A DNA stretch of 27,907 nucleotides from UBA11889 sp046582115 (GCA_046582115.1 JAYGFA010000102.1:1-27907); one strand, 5' to 3'; positions 1-9,137 are shown, counted from the first letter of the stretch. Numbers and translations are program-made. Notes: generated by a model not told the origin, from the letters alone.

Positions 1-846
1 GGGCCGTCTATCAACTCGGAAAAAGCAATCAGGCGTTGGGCTTCTTCATAATGAAGTTTCTCGATCAGTTGCCCATCCATAACAGCTACGCCCTTCCCAG
101 CGGACAACGCCTCGGTCCATGTTCTTATAATCTGTCTGGCGTGAAGTAACGCGGACTCTTCTACTCCGAAAACACGGTTTGCCACCTCAATCTGGGACGG
201 GTGGACCAGACACTTGCCATCGAATCCTAGGTTACGACCCTGTTCGCATATCCGTTCGAACGCCCTTGTATTCTCGAGGTCGAGATGGACTCCGTGGAGA
301 ATGTCACAACGCTCCGAACGGGCAGCGTTCAAACATCTCGAAAGCGCGTAGAATACGCTGTCGCGATTGTCATTGTGTCGAGCTCGCAAATCGGCGACCA
401 AGTCGCTCGTGCCCATGACCAACACGTCTGCCGAAGATTCCGCTATCTTCTCGACGTTGGTTACTCCGCGAGGCGTTTCGATCATGACCCAAAGGTCCTT
501 TCTCGAGCCAAGGGACGCGTCGATATACTGACGAAACTCGACGACTTGCTCCGCTCGCTCCACTTACGGGAAAAGAAGGCCATCGGCACGACTCCTCACG
601 AATGCTTCGACGTCGTCGTGCCACCAAGGAGTTTCAGACCCGTTACAGCGAACCACTAGCTCCCGCCGGCCGTAGTCGCCCTGAACTAGAGCTTCCTGGA
701 CTCGCTGACGCGCGTGAATTTTTGCGTCCGCTGCTACCGCATCTTCTAGATCAAAAAATAATCACGTCACACGCCAAAGAGCACGCCTTTTCCAGGGCCC
801 GCTCATTAATCCCTGGCACGAACAACGCGGAACGACGCGGTTTCAT
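1..846 (-). pseudogene. CitE/HpcH-HpaI family lyase pseudogene (3' end outside window)
   Basis: Reading the minus strand from the ATG at 844-846 gives a CitE-like start (MKPRRSALFVPGINERALEK). The reading frame breaks at the A6 run 753-758 (T6 in the sense strand): after ACDVIIF it meets TGA, while the next frame continues DLEDAVAADAK, the expected metal-site region. A second lesion is an in-frame TAA at 564-566, where the family normally has Lys (LLFP-K-VERAEQVVEF). Beyond it the frame is clean: VMIETPRGV with the metal-binding Glu, then GFDGKCLVHPSQIEVANRVF, reaching the window edge at LIAFSELIDG. Relatives cleave citryl-, malyl- or related acyl-CoA thioesters. Two independent lesions make a true pseudogene more likely than one sequencing error, but the homopolymer lesion alone could be an assembly artefact. 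The exact substrate is unknown. Confidence 0.85.
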
Positions 847-1187
847 CGATACATAGTCCGTACTTCAGCTACACCTACGAAAACAACGCTTTGCATCAGG
901 TTTTCCTCCGAAGAAAATCGCGCGAGTCGGTGATCTTTGTCCGTTCTGAGGTGCGCGATCTGCTCTCAACTAACCACTGCATTACGATTCCAACGGCAAT
1001 GGCCCACCCCAATGACATTCCCAGTATGTGTGATATTAGGTGACGATTCGTGAAACGGATTGATAGGAATGAGACTGTTCGCACCCGATGTCCACTATTG
1101 AGAAACCAAAAACCGATAACTGCCCACCGAGGAACCCACGCATCGCCGGCCTATCATCACCGTATCGCGAACGTTCGTAATCCTCCA
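847..1187. other. intergenic region with a doubtful small membrane ORF
   Basis: No recognisable gene fills these 341 bases. On the minus strand, 896-1084 is an open frame of 62 codons from a GTG, with one hydrophobic segment (LGMSLGWAIAVGIVMQWLV). It ends in TGATG, overlapping a 17-codon ORF that itself ends in ATGA at the start of the CitE pseudogene. A GGAGG lies just before that TGATG. The stop-start overlaps look operon-like, but I recognise no family and codon evidence is thin. It may also be the eroded end of a membrane protein gene, since the same frame stays open upstream as hydrophobic residues (WAVIGFWFL) to a stop cluster. Confidence 0.2.
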
Positions 1188-1736
1188 TCAAGCTTCAAAT
1201 CGAGGTAGACCCTCATCCAGCTGAACGCCAAACGTGTTCAACGCCATCGCAAGCATCGTGTATTGCCCTACCGTAAAAACTATGTCCATAACCTGTCGAG
1301 TGTCGAAGTGCTCGTTGAGTTCTCCCCAAATCTCCTCCGACAACATCTTGTCCCTTATCAACTCATCCGCAGTGCTGAGCAGAAGTTTTTCGAGCTCGCT
1401 CAGACCATCACCATGATTTCCTATAGCTTGAATTTCGTTGTCACTTAAGCCAGCTTCTCGAGCAATCACGACGTGTTGTCCCCACTCGTATTCCGCGTTG
1501 GCAAGCTTGGCGGTCCGGAGGATCAACACTTCTCTTTCCCTCACCGTTATCGTCGATTTGCCGAGGATATGGTTCGCGAACACGAGCCAACGACGAAGCA
1601 GGTCTGGATGACGAATTAACGTTCCGAATACATTGAATACTCGATCACCAGCTACAAAGGGTTGCATGAGATCGCGTTGTCCTTGATCCCATTCAGATTC
1701 AGATAGCGGCGAGATCCGTGGTTCTGACAAGCGCAT
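1188..1736 (-). CDS. carboxymuconolactone decarboxylase family protein
   Basis: 182 residues with the helical AhpD/CMD fold signature: a VFNVFGTLIRHPDLLRRW segment, then REREVLILRTAKLANAEYEWGQHV and a C-terminal helix TVGQYTMLAMALNTFGV. The family includes gamma-carboxymuconolactone decarboxylases and AhpD-type peroxidase partners. The CxxC pair of AhpD is absent here (the EYEWGQH stretch has no Cys), so a thiol peroxidase role is unlikely. The ATG start has a good ribosome site, AAAGAGGT, about 6 bases upstream. The gene is divergent from the luciferase-like oxidoreductase at 1872 across about 135 bases. It is likely a catabolic enzyme of unknown substrate; the family call is firm. Confidence 0.85.
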   Translation of the reverse strand: MRLSEPRISPLSESEWDQGQRDLMQPFVAGDRVFNVFGTLIRHPDLLRRWLVFANHILGKSTITVREREVLILRTAKLANAEYEWGQHVVIAREAGLSDNEIQAIGNHGDGLSELEKLLLSTADELIRDKMLSEEIWGELNEHFDTRQVMDIVFTVGQYTMLAMALNTFGVQLDEGLPRFEA

Positions 1737-1871
1737 TTTTTACCTCTTTCACAATGAATTAATGTTATTAGCCAATTGGCACGACGTAACTCGGTTCCGT
1801 TTTACCGGGTTTCGTACGAATCTTTCACGACGTACTATCCCAACGATACAATTATAAGACAGGGTATTGTC

Positions 1872-2735
1872 ATGGCCTTTCGCACGATCGAAGAGACCCA
1901 ATTCGGAGTCTCCATGTTCCCAACCGATTATTCGATTCAGCCCGTGGAACTTGCGAAAGCAGTCGAGGAACGGGGACTCGACAGTTTGTTTTTCCCAGAA
2001 CACACGCACATCCCAGCAAGTCGCACGTCTCCCTTCCCGGGAGGCGGTGATCTACCGAAACAATACTGGCACAGCCACGATCCATTCGTCGCGTTAGGAG
2101 CTGCTGCCGCTGTCACTCAACGTATTCTTTTAGGCACCGGGATATGCCTAATCATCGAACGTGACCCGATTACCACGGCTAAAGAAATCGCTTCGCTCGA
2201 CATGATTTCGCAGGGTCGAAGCGTTATCGGTATCGGAGCCGGCTGGAATCGCGAAGAGATGGAAAACCACGGAGCAAATTTCTCGCAACGCTGGGCCATT
2301 GTCCGAGAAAAGGTACTCGCGATGCGAGAAATTTGGACCCAAGACGAAGCTGAATTTCACGGCGAGCACGTCGATTTCGACCCCATTTGGTCGTACCCCA
2401 AACCTGTACAGAAAAACGGGCCTCCGATATGGATCGGGGCCAATTCAAAATGGGTCTTCGATCGTATTGCCGAATACGCCGACGGCTGGATGCCTATTGG
2501 GGGGTTAGGATCTGGAAACATGGAGCGTCTACGTGACGCATTCGAAGCCCACGATAGAAAAGTTGAAGACCTCGATCTTGCACTCTTCGGTAGCCCCATG
2601 GATGCAGATCAGGCACGTGGACGAATCGAACAAGGCTTCGACCACCTCATCTTTAACCTTCCCTCGGAGACGGCCGATAAGGTCTTACCAATCCTCGATC
2701 GTTGCGCAGGGGTCGTAAAGGCAATCCGCGGCTAA
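1872..2735 (+). CDS. LLM class (luciferase-like) flavin/F420-dependent oxidoreductase
   Basis: 287 residues with the bacterial luciferase-like TIM barrel: FGVSMFPTDYSI at the N-terminus, LDSLFFPEHTHIPASR, LGTGICLIIERDPITTAKEIASLD, then GRSVIGIGAGWNREEM and PPIWIGANS. Such enzymes use reduced FMN or F420 to oxidise or reduce organic substrates. The open frame extends upstream to 1776, but ATG 1872 is chosen because family homology starts at once (RTIEETQFGVSMF) and the upstream codons look untranslated; AGGG lies just before it. The flavodoxin-like gene follows 59 bases downstream on the same strand and could supply electrons. The cofactor cannot be told from sequence alone. Confidence 0.9.
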   Translation: MAFRTIEETQFGVSMFPTDYSIQPVELAKAVEERGLDSLFFPEHTHIPASRTSPFPGGGDLPKQYWHSHDPFVALGAAAAVTQRILLGTGICLIIERDPITTAKEIASLDMISQGRSVIGIGAGWNREEMENHGANFSQRWAIVREKVLAMREIWTQDEAEFHGEHVDFDPIWSYPKPVQKNGPPIWIGANSKWVFDRIAEYADGWMPIGGLGSGNMERLRDAFEAHDRKVEDLDLALFGSPMDADQARGRIEQGFDHLIFNLPSETADKVLPILDRCAGVVKAIRG

Positions 2736-2794
2736 ACGAATAACCGCCGACACCCGCCCACGGACCGAAAGCGGAATCGCGCCAGCTTTGAGCC

Positions 2795-3262
2795 ATGGTG
2801 ACAAAGAACCTACTCATCGTTTATCACTCCAAGACAGGGAAGACCGAGCGCCTCGCCAACGCCGTTTACGAGGGCGCAAGCGATGAGTTGTTCGAAACGA
2901 TTTCTGTATCGATGAAGACCGCACGAGAAGCTGGTCCTAACGATATTATTGGAGCCACCGGATTACTCCTCGGCACACCGGAAAACTTTGGTTATATGTC
3001 CGGAGCCATGAAGGACTTCCTCGATCGAACCTTCTATGAGGTCGAAGGAAAAATCCAACCACTGCCTTACGCAACGTTTATAAGTGCCGGAAATGATGGT
3101 ACCGGCGCATTACGAGCAATCCGGAGAATCGCCAACGGTTACCCATTTCAAGAAGTCCAGGAGCCGGTGATAGCACGTGGAGATCCGACACCCGATGACC
3201 TGGAAAAGTGCAAAGAGTTAGGTATGGCGCTCGCCGCCGGCATCGACGCTGATATTTTTTAG
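2795..3262 (+). CDS. flavodoxin / NAD(P)H quinone-reductase-like flavoprotein
   Basis: 155 residues with a flavodoxin fold. The phosphate-binding loop is YHSKTGKTERLA (about residues 10-21), and the second FMN loop is GTPENFGYMSGAMKDFLDRTFY (about 68-89), close to the WrbA/NAD(P)H oxidoreductase pattern. A further SAGNDGTGALRAI stretch matches the third FMN-contact region. It probably carries one FMN in the cytoplasm. It lies downstream of the luciferase-like enzyme and may be cotranscribed, so an electron-transfer partnership is reasonable but inferred. The start has no strong ribosome site. It ends 1 base before the tail of the MATE remnant on the other strand. Confidence 0.85.
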   Translation: MVTKNLLIVYHSKTGKTERLANAVYEGASDELFETISVSMKTAREAGPNDIIGATGLLLGTPENFGYMSGAMKDFLDRTFYEVEGKIQPLPYATFISAGNDGTGALRAIRRIANGYPFQEVQEPVIARGDPTPDDLEKCKELGMALAAGIDADIF

Positions 3263-3263
3263 G

Positions 3264-3458
3264 TCACGTGCTGACACTCAGCCGACACCCTTCACGAACA
3301 TCTCGATTCAATTCGCGCCGCGCCCAAACGTATCCGAATAGACCGAATACGACTTTACTCACTGCGATTGCGACAAAAATACCCCGATACTCGAAGGGAG
3401 AATTGAGAACAAGCGCGGGGGGTATCCGCACGAAGACCATAAGTGGTTTGCTCTCGGA
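3264..3458 (-). pseudogene. C-terminal remnant of a MATE-type efflux transporter
   Basis: The minus strand holds 64 open codons ending in TGA at 3264-3266, with no start codon at the upstream end (a TGA sits at 3459-3461). The translation includes FEYRGIFVAIAVSKVVFG followed by LFGYVWARRELNRD, which resembles the last transmembrane helix and basic tail of DinF/NorM-type MATE exporters. The preceding PLMVFVRIPPALVL resembles the penultimate helix. Nothing like the other roughly ten helices is found upstream; the FemAB-like gene begins there on the opposite strand. I read this as the 3' stump of a deleted transporter gene. The match is from memory of the family and only about 50 residues long. 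Confidence 0.45.
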
Positions 3459-3496
3459 TCACCATACCACCCCTAAGAATCGGGCCAAAAACCGCA

Positions 3497-4753
3497 ATGC
3501 GAAAGAAGCTCGGGTTATATTACGTACCGCATTTTCGGAACCTCGTTTTGACCGAACGCACCGCCAACATACTCCAAAGCATTAGCGCGATTTCGTCAGA
3601 TGAATGGAACCGCTGTGCCAACCCGGCCAGCGAGGAATACAACCCATTTCTGGACCACCGTTTTCTTCGGGCGCTCGAAGAAAGCGGCAGTGCTATCGCC
3701 GAAACCGGATGGCAGCCGTTTCATCTTTGCCTAAAGGAAGCGGAGACTACGGTCGGCGTTGTACCCATCTACCTCAAATCGCACTCAAGAGGAGAGTATG
3801 TTTTTGATTCGGGCTGGGCCGACGCGTTCTACCAAGCAGGCGGCGAGTACTATCCGAAAATGCAAGTTAGCGTTCCGTTCACGCCTGCGACCGGGCGTCG
3901 GCTTCTCGCGAATGATTCGTCGGATCGAGACAAAATCGAAGAACAACTCCTGCGTGCGCTCGTTCAAGTCGCACAACAGATCAAAGTCAGCTCACTCCAT
4001 ATGACCTTCCTGCCTAAAGCCCAGTGGGACCGGGCCGGCAAGTTCGGGATGCTGCAACGGATGGATACGCAGTTCCATTGGCACAACAATGGTTACGATA
4101 CGTTCGAAACTTTTTTGGAAGATCTATCCTCGAAGAAACGTAAGAACATTCGTCGTGAACGCCGCGATTCGGTTGCTAACGACATTACGATCGAGTGGAT
4201 TACCGGAAGCGATCTTAAAGAAAAACATTGGGATGCGTTTTACGAATTTTATATCGATACCGGCAACCGCAAGTGGGGGGCCACATACCTATCGCGTTCC
4301 TTTTTCAGTTTGATTTCGGAATTGATGCCTGAACGCACGCTGCTGATTTTATGCAAAAGAAACGGTCGTTATATTGCCGGCGCCATTAACTTTATCGGCG
4401 ACAAAACATTATATGGCCGAAATTGGGGCTGTCGCGAAGATCATCGATTTCTCCATTTCGAAACGTGTTATTACCAAGCCATCGAGTTCGCAATCGCAAA
4501 TCAACTCGAGTCAGTAGAAGCTGGCGCTCAAGGTTCACACAAAATCGCTCGGGGCTATATGGCGGAACCTACCTACTCGGCTCACTGGGTCCGAGATGCT
4601 GGATTTCGCGACGCCATTGCCCAATTTCTCAACGATGAACGGCGTTACGTCGAACAAGACATTGAATGGGTTGACTCGCATACACCGTTTCGCACCGACG
4701 TCGATCTGGAAAGTTATCAAGATCGCGTCAAACTAGATCGGCTGTCGGACTAG
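3497..4753 (+). CDS. FemAB-like (PF04339-type) GNAT-fold acyltransferase
   Basis: About 418 residues resembling the proteobacterial family annotated as peptidoglycan biosynthesis/recognition or FemAB-like, with tandem acetyltransferase folds. Visible family blocks are NPFLDHRFLRALEESGS, GVVPIYLKSHSRGEYVFDSGWADAF, the basic LSSKKRKNIRRERRD, FYIDTGNRKWGATYLSRSFF and VEAGAQGSHKIARGYMAEPTYS. The role is unproven; acyl or aminoacyl transfer to an envelope or lipid substrate is likely. Start choice is open: ATG 3497 lacks a ribosome site, and the family usually begins a few residues before ISAISSDEWN, which favours TTG 3548. The remnant MATE gene lies just upstream on the other strand, so the 5' region may have been rearranged. 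Confidence 0.8.
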   Translation: MRKKLGLYYVPHFRNLVLTERTANILQSISAISSDEWNRCANPASEEYNPFLDHRFLRALEESGSAIAETGWQPFHLCLKEAETTVGVVPIYLKSHSRGEYVFDSGWADAFYQAGGEYYPKMQVSVPFTPATGRRLLANDSSDRDKIEEQLLRALVQVAQQIKVSSLHMTFLPKAQWDRAGKFGMLQRMDTQFHWHNNGYDTFETFLEDLSSKKRKNIRRERRDSVANDITIEWITGSDLKEKHWDAFYEFYIDTGNRKWGATYLSRSFFSLISELMPERTLLILCKRNGRYIAGAINFIGDKTLYGRNWGCREDHRFLHFETCYYQAIEFAIANQLESVEAGAQGSHKIARGYMAEPTYSAHWVRDAGFRDAIAQFLNDERRYVEQDIEWVDSHTPFRTDVDLESYQDRVKLDRLSD

Positions 4754-4791
4754 GCATACGCCGGTAAGAACGCGTACATAAATGGTATGCC
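4753..4791 (+). terminator. weak inverted repeat after the FemAB-like gene
   Basis: GGCATAC at 4753-4759, overlapping the stop codon's last base, is exactly complementary to GTATGCC at 4785-4791, with 25 bases between. It could form a transcript-end hairpin before asnS, but there is no T-run after it, so it is not a classic intrinsic terminator. The rest of the gap to asnS (to 4928) holds no gene I can support. Confidence 0.2.
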
Positions 4792-4928
4792 GAATATCTA
4801 CACGTCGACCCTCCAAGCACGCTGTACTCGTCGAGGTCTCACGACTACCACGGTTATGACCCAGGCTTCGCGTCAGAACAAGCCCTATTCCTTTATCATA
4901 ACGAAAGTTCCTGGCGTTCGGACTGCAC

Positions 4929-6305
4929 ATGCTCCGCCAATCAATTAAAACCATACTCGACCGGGAAATCGGACTTGATAAACACGTTCAAATAAACGGT
5001 TGGATTCGTTCACGGCGGACATCAAAAGGGGGGTTTTCATTCCTCTCGCTTCACGATGGCTCTTGTTTTGACGCCTTACAAGTAGTTGCCGATAAGTCGC
5101 TGCGGAATTATGAGTTGATCACCGAAATCGCGACAGGGACAGCAGTGTGTGTCTCAGGAGAAATCGTGCAATCGCAAGGTCGTGGGCAAAACCGTGAACT
5201 TCATGCCGAGCGTGTCGAAATCATTGGGGCTGTCGAGGATCCCGAGTCATATCCAATAGCAAAGAAACGTCACAGCTTCGAATTTCTACGTTCCGTGGCG
5301 CATTTACGGCCAAGAACCAACACTTTCGGGGCCGTCGCAAGAGTGCGAAATGCCGTCGCCCAAGCCGTGCACGAGTACTTTGCCACGAACGGCTTTATCT
5401 GGGTGAATACTCCAATCATTACAACAAGTGACTGCGAGGGCGCGGGCGAACTTTTCCGTGTCAGCACCCTAGATCTCGCTAACGGGAATACGGAAAACTA
5501 TGATCAGGACTTCTTCGGCAGAGAAACGTTTCTGACAGTTTCCGGGCAACTTAATGTGGAACCCTACTGTCTGTCCCTGAGCAAGGTCTATACGTTCGGT
5601 CCAACCTTTCGAGCTGAGAATTCCAATACCTCGCGCCACCTGGCTGAGTTCTGGATGATCGAACCAGAGATCGCGTTTGCGGATCTTGACGTTAACGCAG
5701 ACCTTGCCGAAGACTTCCTGAAAACGATCTTTCGCCATGTCCTCGATCGCGTACCCGAGGACATGGGGTTTTTTGCAGAACGAATCGATAGCAATGCAAT
5801 TCGGCGCCTTGAAAACGTTATATCAAGTGTCTTTGAACGTATGGAATATACCGACGCAATCAAAATTCTCGGGCAGTCGGGCGAGTCATTTGAACACCCC
5901 GTGCGTTGGGGTCTCGATTTACAGTCTGAACACGAGCGATATCTCACCGAAAAGCATGTCGGCGGTCCCGTCGTGGTGATGAATTACCCGGAAGAAATCA
6001 AAGCCTTCTACATGCGTTCCAACGATGATGGCAAAACTGTCGCTGCTATGGACGTTTTGGTTCCGGGCGTCGGAGAGATCATCGGCGGTAGTCAACGAGA
6101 AGAAAGGCTCGACAAACTCGATGAACGCATGGACGCGACCATGAAAGAAGAACTGTGGTGGTATCGGGACCTGCGACGATACGGGTCCGTTCCCCACGCT
6201 GGTTTCGGTCTTGGCTTTGAGCGTCTGGTTCTTTATATAACGGGGATGGAAAATATTCGTGACGTGATCCCCTTCCCCCGCGTGCCGCATAGCGCCGCAT
6301 TCTGA
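4929..6305 (+). CDS. asnS: asparaginyl-tRNA synthetase
   Basis: 458 residues, near the 466 of E. coli AsnS. It charges tRNA-Asn with asparagine in the cytoplasm. The N-terminal OB-fold anticodon-binding domain (about 1-110: VQINGWIRSRRTSKGGFSFL) is followed by the class II catalytic core. Motif 2 is seen in FGPTFRAENSNTSRHLAEFW and motif 3 in GFGLGFERLVLYITG; the C-terminus IRDVIPFPRVPHSAAF matches the AsnS ending. The segment ELFRVSTLDL and the missing Asp-specific insert support AsnRS over AspRS. It is monocistronic, convergent with the kinase-like gene after it; the 134-base gap has no clear terminator. Confidence 0.97.
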   Translation: MLRQSIKTILDREIGLDKHVQINGWIRSRRTSKGGFSFLSLHDGSCFDALQVVADKSLRNYELITEIATGTAVCVSGEIVQSQGRGQNRELHAERVEIIGAVEDPESYPIAKKRHSFEFLRSVAHLRPRTNTFGAVARVRNAVAQAVHEYFATNGFIWVNTPIITTSDCEGAGELFRVSTLDLANGNTENYDQDFFGRETFLTVSGQLNVEPYCLSLSKVYTFGPTFRAENSNTSRHLAEFWMIEPEIAFADLDVNADLAEDFLKTIFRHVLDRVPEDMGFFAERIDSNAIRRLENVISSVFERMEYTDAIKILGQSGESFEHPVRWGLDLQSEHERYLTEKHVGGPVVVMNYPEEIKAFYMRSNDDGKTVAAMDVLVPGVGEIIGGSQREERLDKLDERMDATMKEELWWYRDLRRYGSVPHAGFGLGFERLVLYITGMENIRDVIPFPRVPHSAAF

Positions 6306-6439
6306 ACGCAGTAACGCCAATAACCGAGGTTCTTACACAAGCCTGATCAGATCTCTCAGGAAACTTGATCGTTTCCTTCTCGAATACCGCGGATGCTGCG
6401 TTCTCTGCAGTTTCAAGGAACTAAAGACCCACCAGTCAA

Positions 6440-7441
6440 TTAACGCAACAACTCGATTGCTCGATGGATCAGCGGCTCCATCGATAGCCGCGTCTGTTCC
6501 CACGAAGGATCAACGCGTTTACCACGCCGATGGAGGCTGAGATTAAACCCGGTGATGATCGCGAACTTGTATGCAGCTAACGCCCGAAACCAATTTAGGT
6601 CCGTTAGCGGATCACCATACGCTTCGACGTAAAGATCCATCAGAACGTCTGGTTCGAGGAATACGGGACGATCGCCTCCCTCTCGACCCCAAGCCTCACG
6701 GTCACTAAACGTGCAAATCCAGCCAACGTCGTTGAGGGTGGCACCAATTCCTGTGAGTTCCCAATCGATGACAGCAAGGAGTTTCCCGTCAGCCGAACAA
6801 AATAAGTTAGACGTTTGAAAGTCTCCATGAAATATCCCAACGGGCGCTTCCTTCGGTAACGTTTCAAGTAGACGCTCCCGGCACTCGGGGACTCTGGCCA
6901 ACAACTCCGGGTCAGCGGCTCGCTCGTAAAAGCGGTCCCAACGTTCAACATCTTCAACGAAGGGAACTGCTTCACCAAGATAAGGTGTCTCCGCCGGATC
7001 GATTTTGTGGATCTTGGCCAGCGCCGACATCACCTGACGACCAAGTTCCAATACCTGTTCCGCGTTCAGCTTCTCAACCCACTCGCCTGGACCAAGCCGC
7101 ATCACGTCCCCATCCAGGCGCGGTACCACGAAATAAGGCCTCCCAAACCACTCGAGGTCATCGCCTGACCACCGGACAGTACAATGCGGGACATCTGTCC
7201 CGTCGAGTGCGGTCAGAACTTCAACCTGTCTGAGCACATCTGCAGTTCCACGCCAATTGACGTTGGGCGGGGGCAGACGAATGAACCAAGACTCCCTGGC
7301 ATTTGGGGTTTGAACACTAAATCCATAAGCGAACCCAGCATGCCCCGGCATGTGGTGCACGTCGAAAACTTCAACGCCCGGGAATTGATATTTTGCCGCG
7401 CAGAACGGACCAAGACGACGTGCCAACTCGTCAAGATCCAT
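6440..7441 (-). CDS. APH-fold phosphotransferase family protein (ACAD10-like)
   Basis: 333 residues with the aminoglycoside phosphotransferase/choline kinase fold. The catalytic loop is HGDFQTSN (residues 205-212) and the metal-binding DFG-equivalent is IDWE (225-228); WFIRLPPPN (52-60) is the usual nucleotide-strand region. Proteins of this clade commonly sit beside acyl-CoA dehydrogenases and ligases and resemble the kinase half of human ACAD10, thought to phosphorylate hydroxylated acyl substrates. It starts only 2 bases after the stop of the acyl-CoA synthetase on the same strand, with AAGG upstream of the ATG, so the two are surely one operon. The substrate is unknown. Confidence 0.88.
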   Translation of the reverse strand: MDLDELARRLGPFCAAKYQFPGVEVFDVHHMPGHAGFAYGFSVQTPNARESWFIRLPPPNVNWRGTADVLRQVEVLTALDGTDVPHCTVRWSGDDLEWFGRPYFVVPRLDGDVMRLGPGEWVEKLNAEQVLELGRQVMSALAKIHKIDPAETPYLGEAVPFVEDVERWDRFYERAADPELLARVPECRERLLETLPKEAPVGIFHGDFQTSNLFCSADGKLLAVIDWELTGIGATLNDVGWICTFSDREAWGREGGDRPVFLEPDVLMDLYVEAYGDPLTDLNWFRALAAYKFAIITGFNLSLHRRGKRVDPSWEQTRLSMEPLIHRAIELLR

Positions 7442-7443
7442 CT

Positions 7444-8988
7444 TTAGACCTTGGCCGGCCCGGGAAACTGATCACGAAGCACTCGTTTGAGAATCTTTCC
7501 ACTCGGGTTGCGTGGTATCTCATCTACAAAGACCACGCCTTTGGGCATCTTGAATCCGGCAAGTTTGCCGTTACAAAACTCCAAAACGTCTGGTTCAGTC
7601 AGTTCCTCGTCGGTACGCACGACGATCGCGAATGGTGATTCACCCCACGTTTCACTCGGCTGTCCAATGATTGCGGCCTCTGAGATGTCGTCGTGTGTCT
7701 GCAGAAGGTTTTCGATTTCCGCCGGATACACGTTTTCTCCGCCAGAGATAATCATGTCTTTAATACGATCTTGAATGTATACAAATCCCTCCCCGTCCAT
7801 GCGTGCAACATCTCCGGTATGCAACCAGCCATCGACGATCGTTTCGGCCGTGGCATCGGGTCGGTTCCAGTATTCACGCATAATATGCTGACCCTTCACC
7901 AACACTTCACCCGCTTCATCGCTACCGCATAGCGATCCGTCGGGACGCACGATGGCAACGTCTGTGTGAAAAAAAGCTTTCCCTGTGGACCCGATCCGTT
8001 TGAGTGCATTTTCAGAATCAATTAAGCACGCTGGACCACACGTTTCGGTCAATCCATATACCTGGTGAATTTCGATCCCTAGGTCAGCGTATGCCTCAAT
8101 CAACGATTCTGGCACTGGGGCGGCGCCGGACAGGCACCAACGCCACTGCGAGAAGTCATAGCGGTCGAGTTTTGGCACCTGAAGCATGAAATTTAACATC
8201 GCCGGAACGCACAATCCCGTTGTCACTTTCTCCAGATCAACGAGTTCCCATGCCCGGACGGGATCGAAACTGCGCATGACAACGCTCGTGACACCGCGGT
8301 AAACGTTCACGGTAAGCGGCGTGAGCGCGCCCACATGGAACATCGGCAGCGGCGACAAAAATCGATCTTTTTCTTGGAAATAGGTTGTCCCAGCGATGGT
8401 TAATACTCCCCACGCCGAGGTCTCGTGCGTATGCACAACGCCTTTGGGTAACCCGGTCGTTCCCGAGGTGTACATGATGTACAGCATGTCGTCTCCGACC
8501 GCCCCAATTTCCGGTTCTGCATGGTCAGCGGCATCGCGGAATGCCGCATACCCATCTGCAAAATATGCGACGTCGTCAGAATTTTCGACCTGCAGCCATT
8601 GTCGTATATCGGTACGATCACCACGGCTATGAAGTTCTGCCACCGTTTCGACGAACTCTTCGCTAAAGATAAGCCTGGTAGTACCGCTGTCTTTAAGGAT
8701 GAACTCCAGTTCATCCGCAACCAAACGCCAGTTCAACGGTACAACGACGGCTCCAATCTTGCCCAACGCGAAATAGGCTTCCATGAATTCGGCGCTATTC
8801 ATCAACAGGAGGCCAACGCGCTCACCTTTCTCTACTCCGTCAAGTACGAATGCGTTCCCGATTCGATTACAACGTTCATTAAGCGCCGCGTACGTTAGCC
8901 GCAAGCCGGTATTCCCATCGACGTACGCTTCACTATCAGGCGAAAGGAGCGATCGCTTCGCCAACCACAATCCGATGTTATTTTTCAC
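7444..8988 (-). CDS. acyl-CoA synthetase (AMP-forming, fatty-acid/aromatic ligase type)
   Basis: 514 residues of the ANL adenylating family. The P-loop motif is YTSGTTGLPKGV (173-184). Further motifs are LPMFHVGAL, the adenine-binding YGLTETCG, the hinge GWLHTGDVARMDGEGFVYIQDR and the catalytic lysine in NPSGKILKR (about K498). It activates a carboxylic acid to acyl-AMP and then acyl-CoA; chain length or ring specificity cannot be read from sequence. The GTG start is supported by AAAGG some 6 bases upstream and immediate homology. First gene of a two-gene operon with the APH-fold kinase; divergent from the MerR regulator 205 bases away, so regulation by it is possible. Confidence 0.93.
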   Translation of the reverse strand: MKNNIGLWLAKRSLLSPDSEAYVDGNTGLRLTYAALNERCNRIGNAFVLDGVEKGERVGLLLMNSAEFMEAYFALGKIGAVVVPLNWRLVADELEFILKDSGTTRLIFSEEFVETVAELHSRGDRTDIRQWLQVENSDDVAYFADGYAAFRDAADHAEPEIGAVGDDMLYIMYTSGTTGLPKGVVHTHETSAWGVLTIAGTTYFQEKDRFLSPLPMFHVGALTPLTVNVYRGVTSVVMRSFDPVRAWELVDLEKVTTGLCVPAMLNFMLQVPKLDRYDFSQWRWCLSGAAPVPESLIEAYADLGIEIHQVYGLTETCGPACLIDSENALKRIGSTGKAFFHTDVAIVRPDGSLCGSDEAGEVLVKGQHIMREYWNRPDATAETIVDGWLHTGDVARMDGEGFVYIQDRIKDMIISGGENVYPAEIENLLQTHDDISEAAIIGQPSETWGESPFAIVVRTDEELTEPDVLEFCNGKLAGFKMPKGVVFVDEIPRNPSGKILKRVLRDQFPGPAKV

Positions 8989-9137
8989 ACGAACCCTTTA
9001 GATGCTGGATCTGCGTTCCATTCTAAGACTATTTGTCGTTGACGAAACCTAATTCCAGATGCCGTTTGCCGCGAGTAAATGACCCCAAGCTGCGGCACTG
9101 GCTTCCACACGGTTTAGCTGGACAAAACTCGACAAAC

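Noticed and set aside
285..856. Plus-strand open frames over the left edge
   Set aside because: They are shadows of the CitE-like pseudogene, whose conserved motifs are on the minus strand.
3268..3585. 105-codon plus-strand open frame before the FemAB-like gene
   Set aside because: Low-complexity Arg/Thr translation with no family; the opposite strand shows a MATE-like tail instead.
5588..5947. 119-codon minus-strand open frame inside asnS
   Set aside because: Shadow of the synthetase core; Ser/Arg-rich and without similarity I recognise.
6306..6439. Intrinsic terminator between asnS and the kinase-like gene
   Set aside because: Only 5-bp inverted repeats (CCTGA/TCAGG) and no T-run on either strand.
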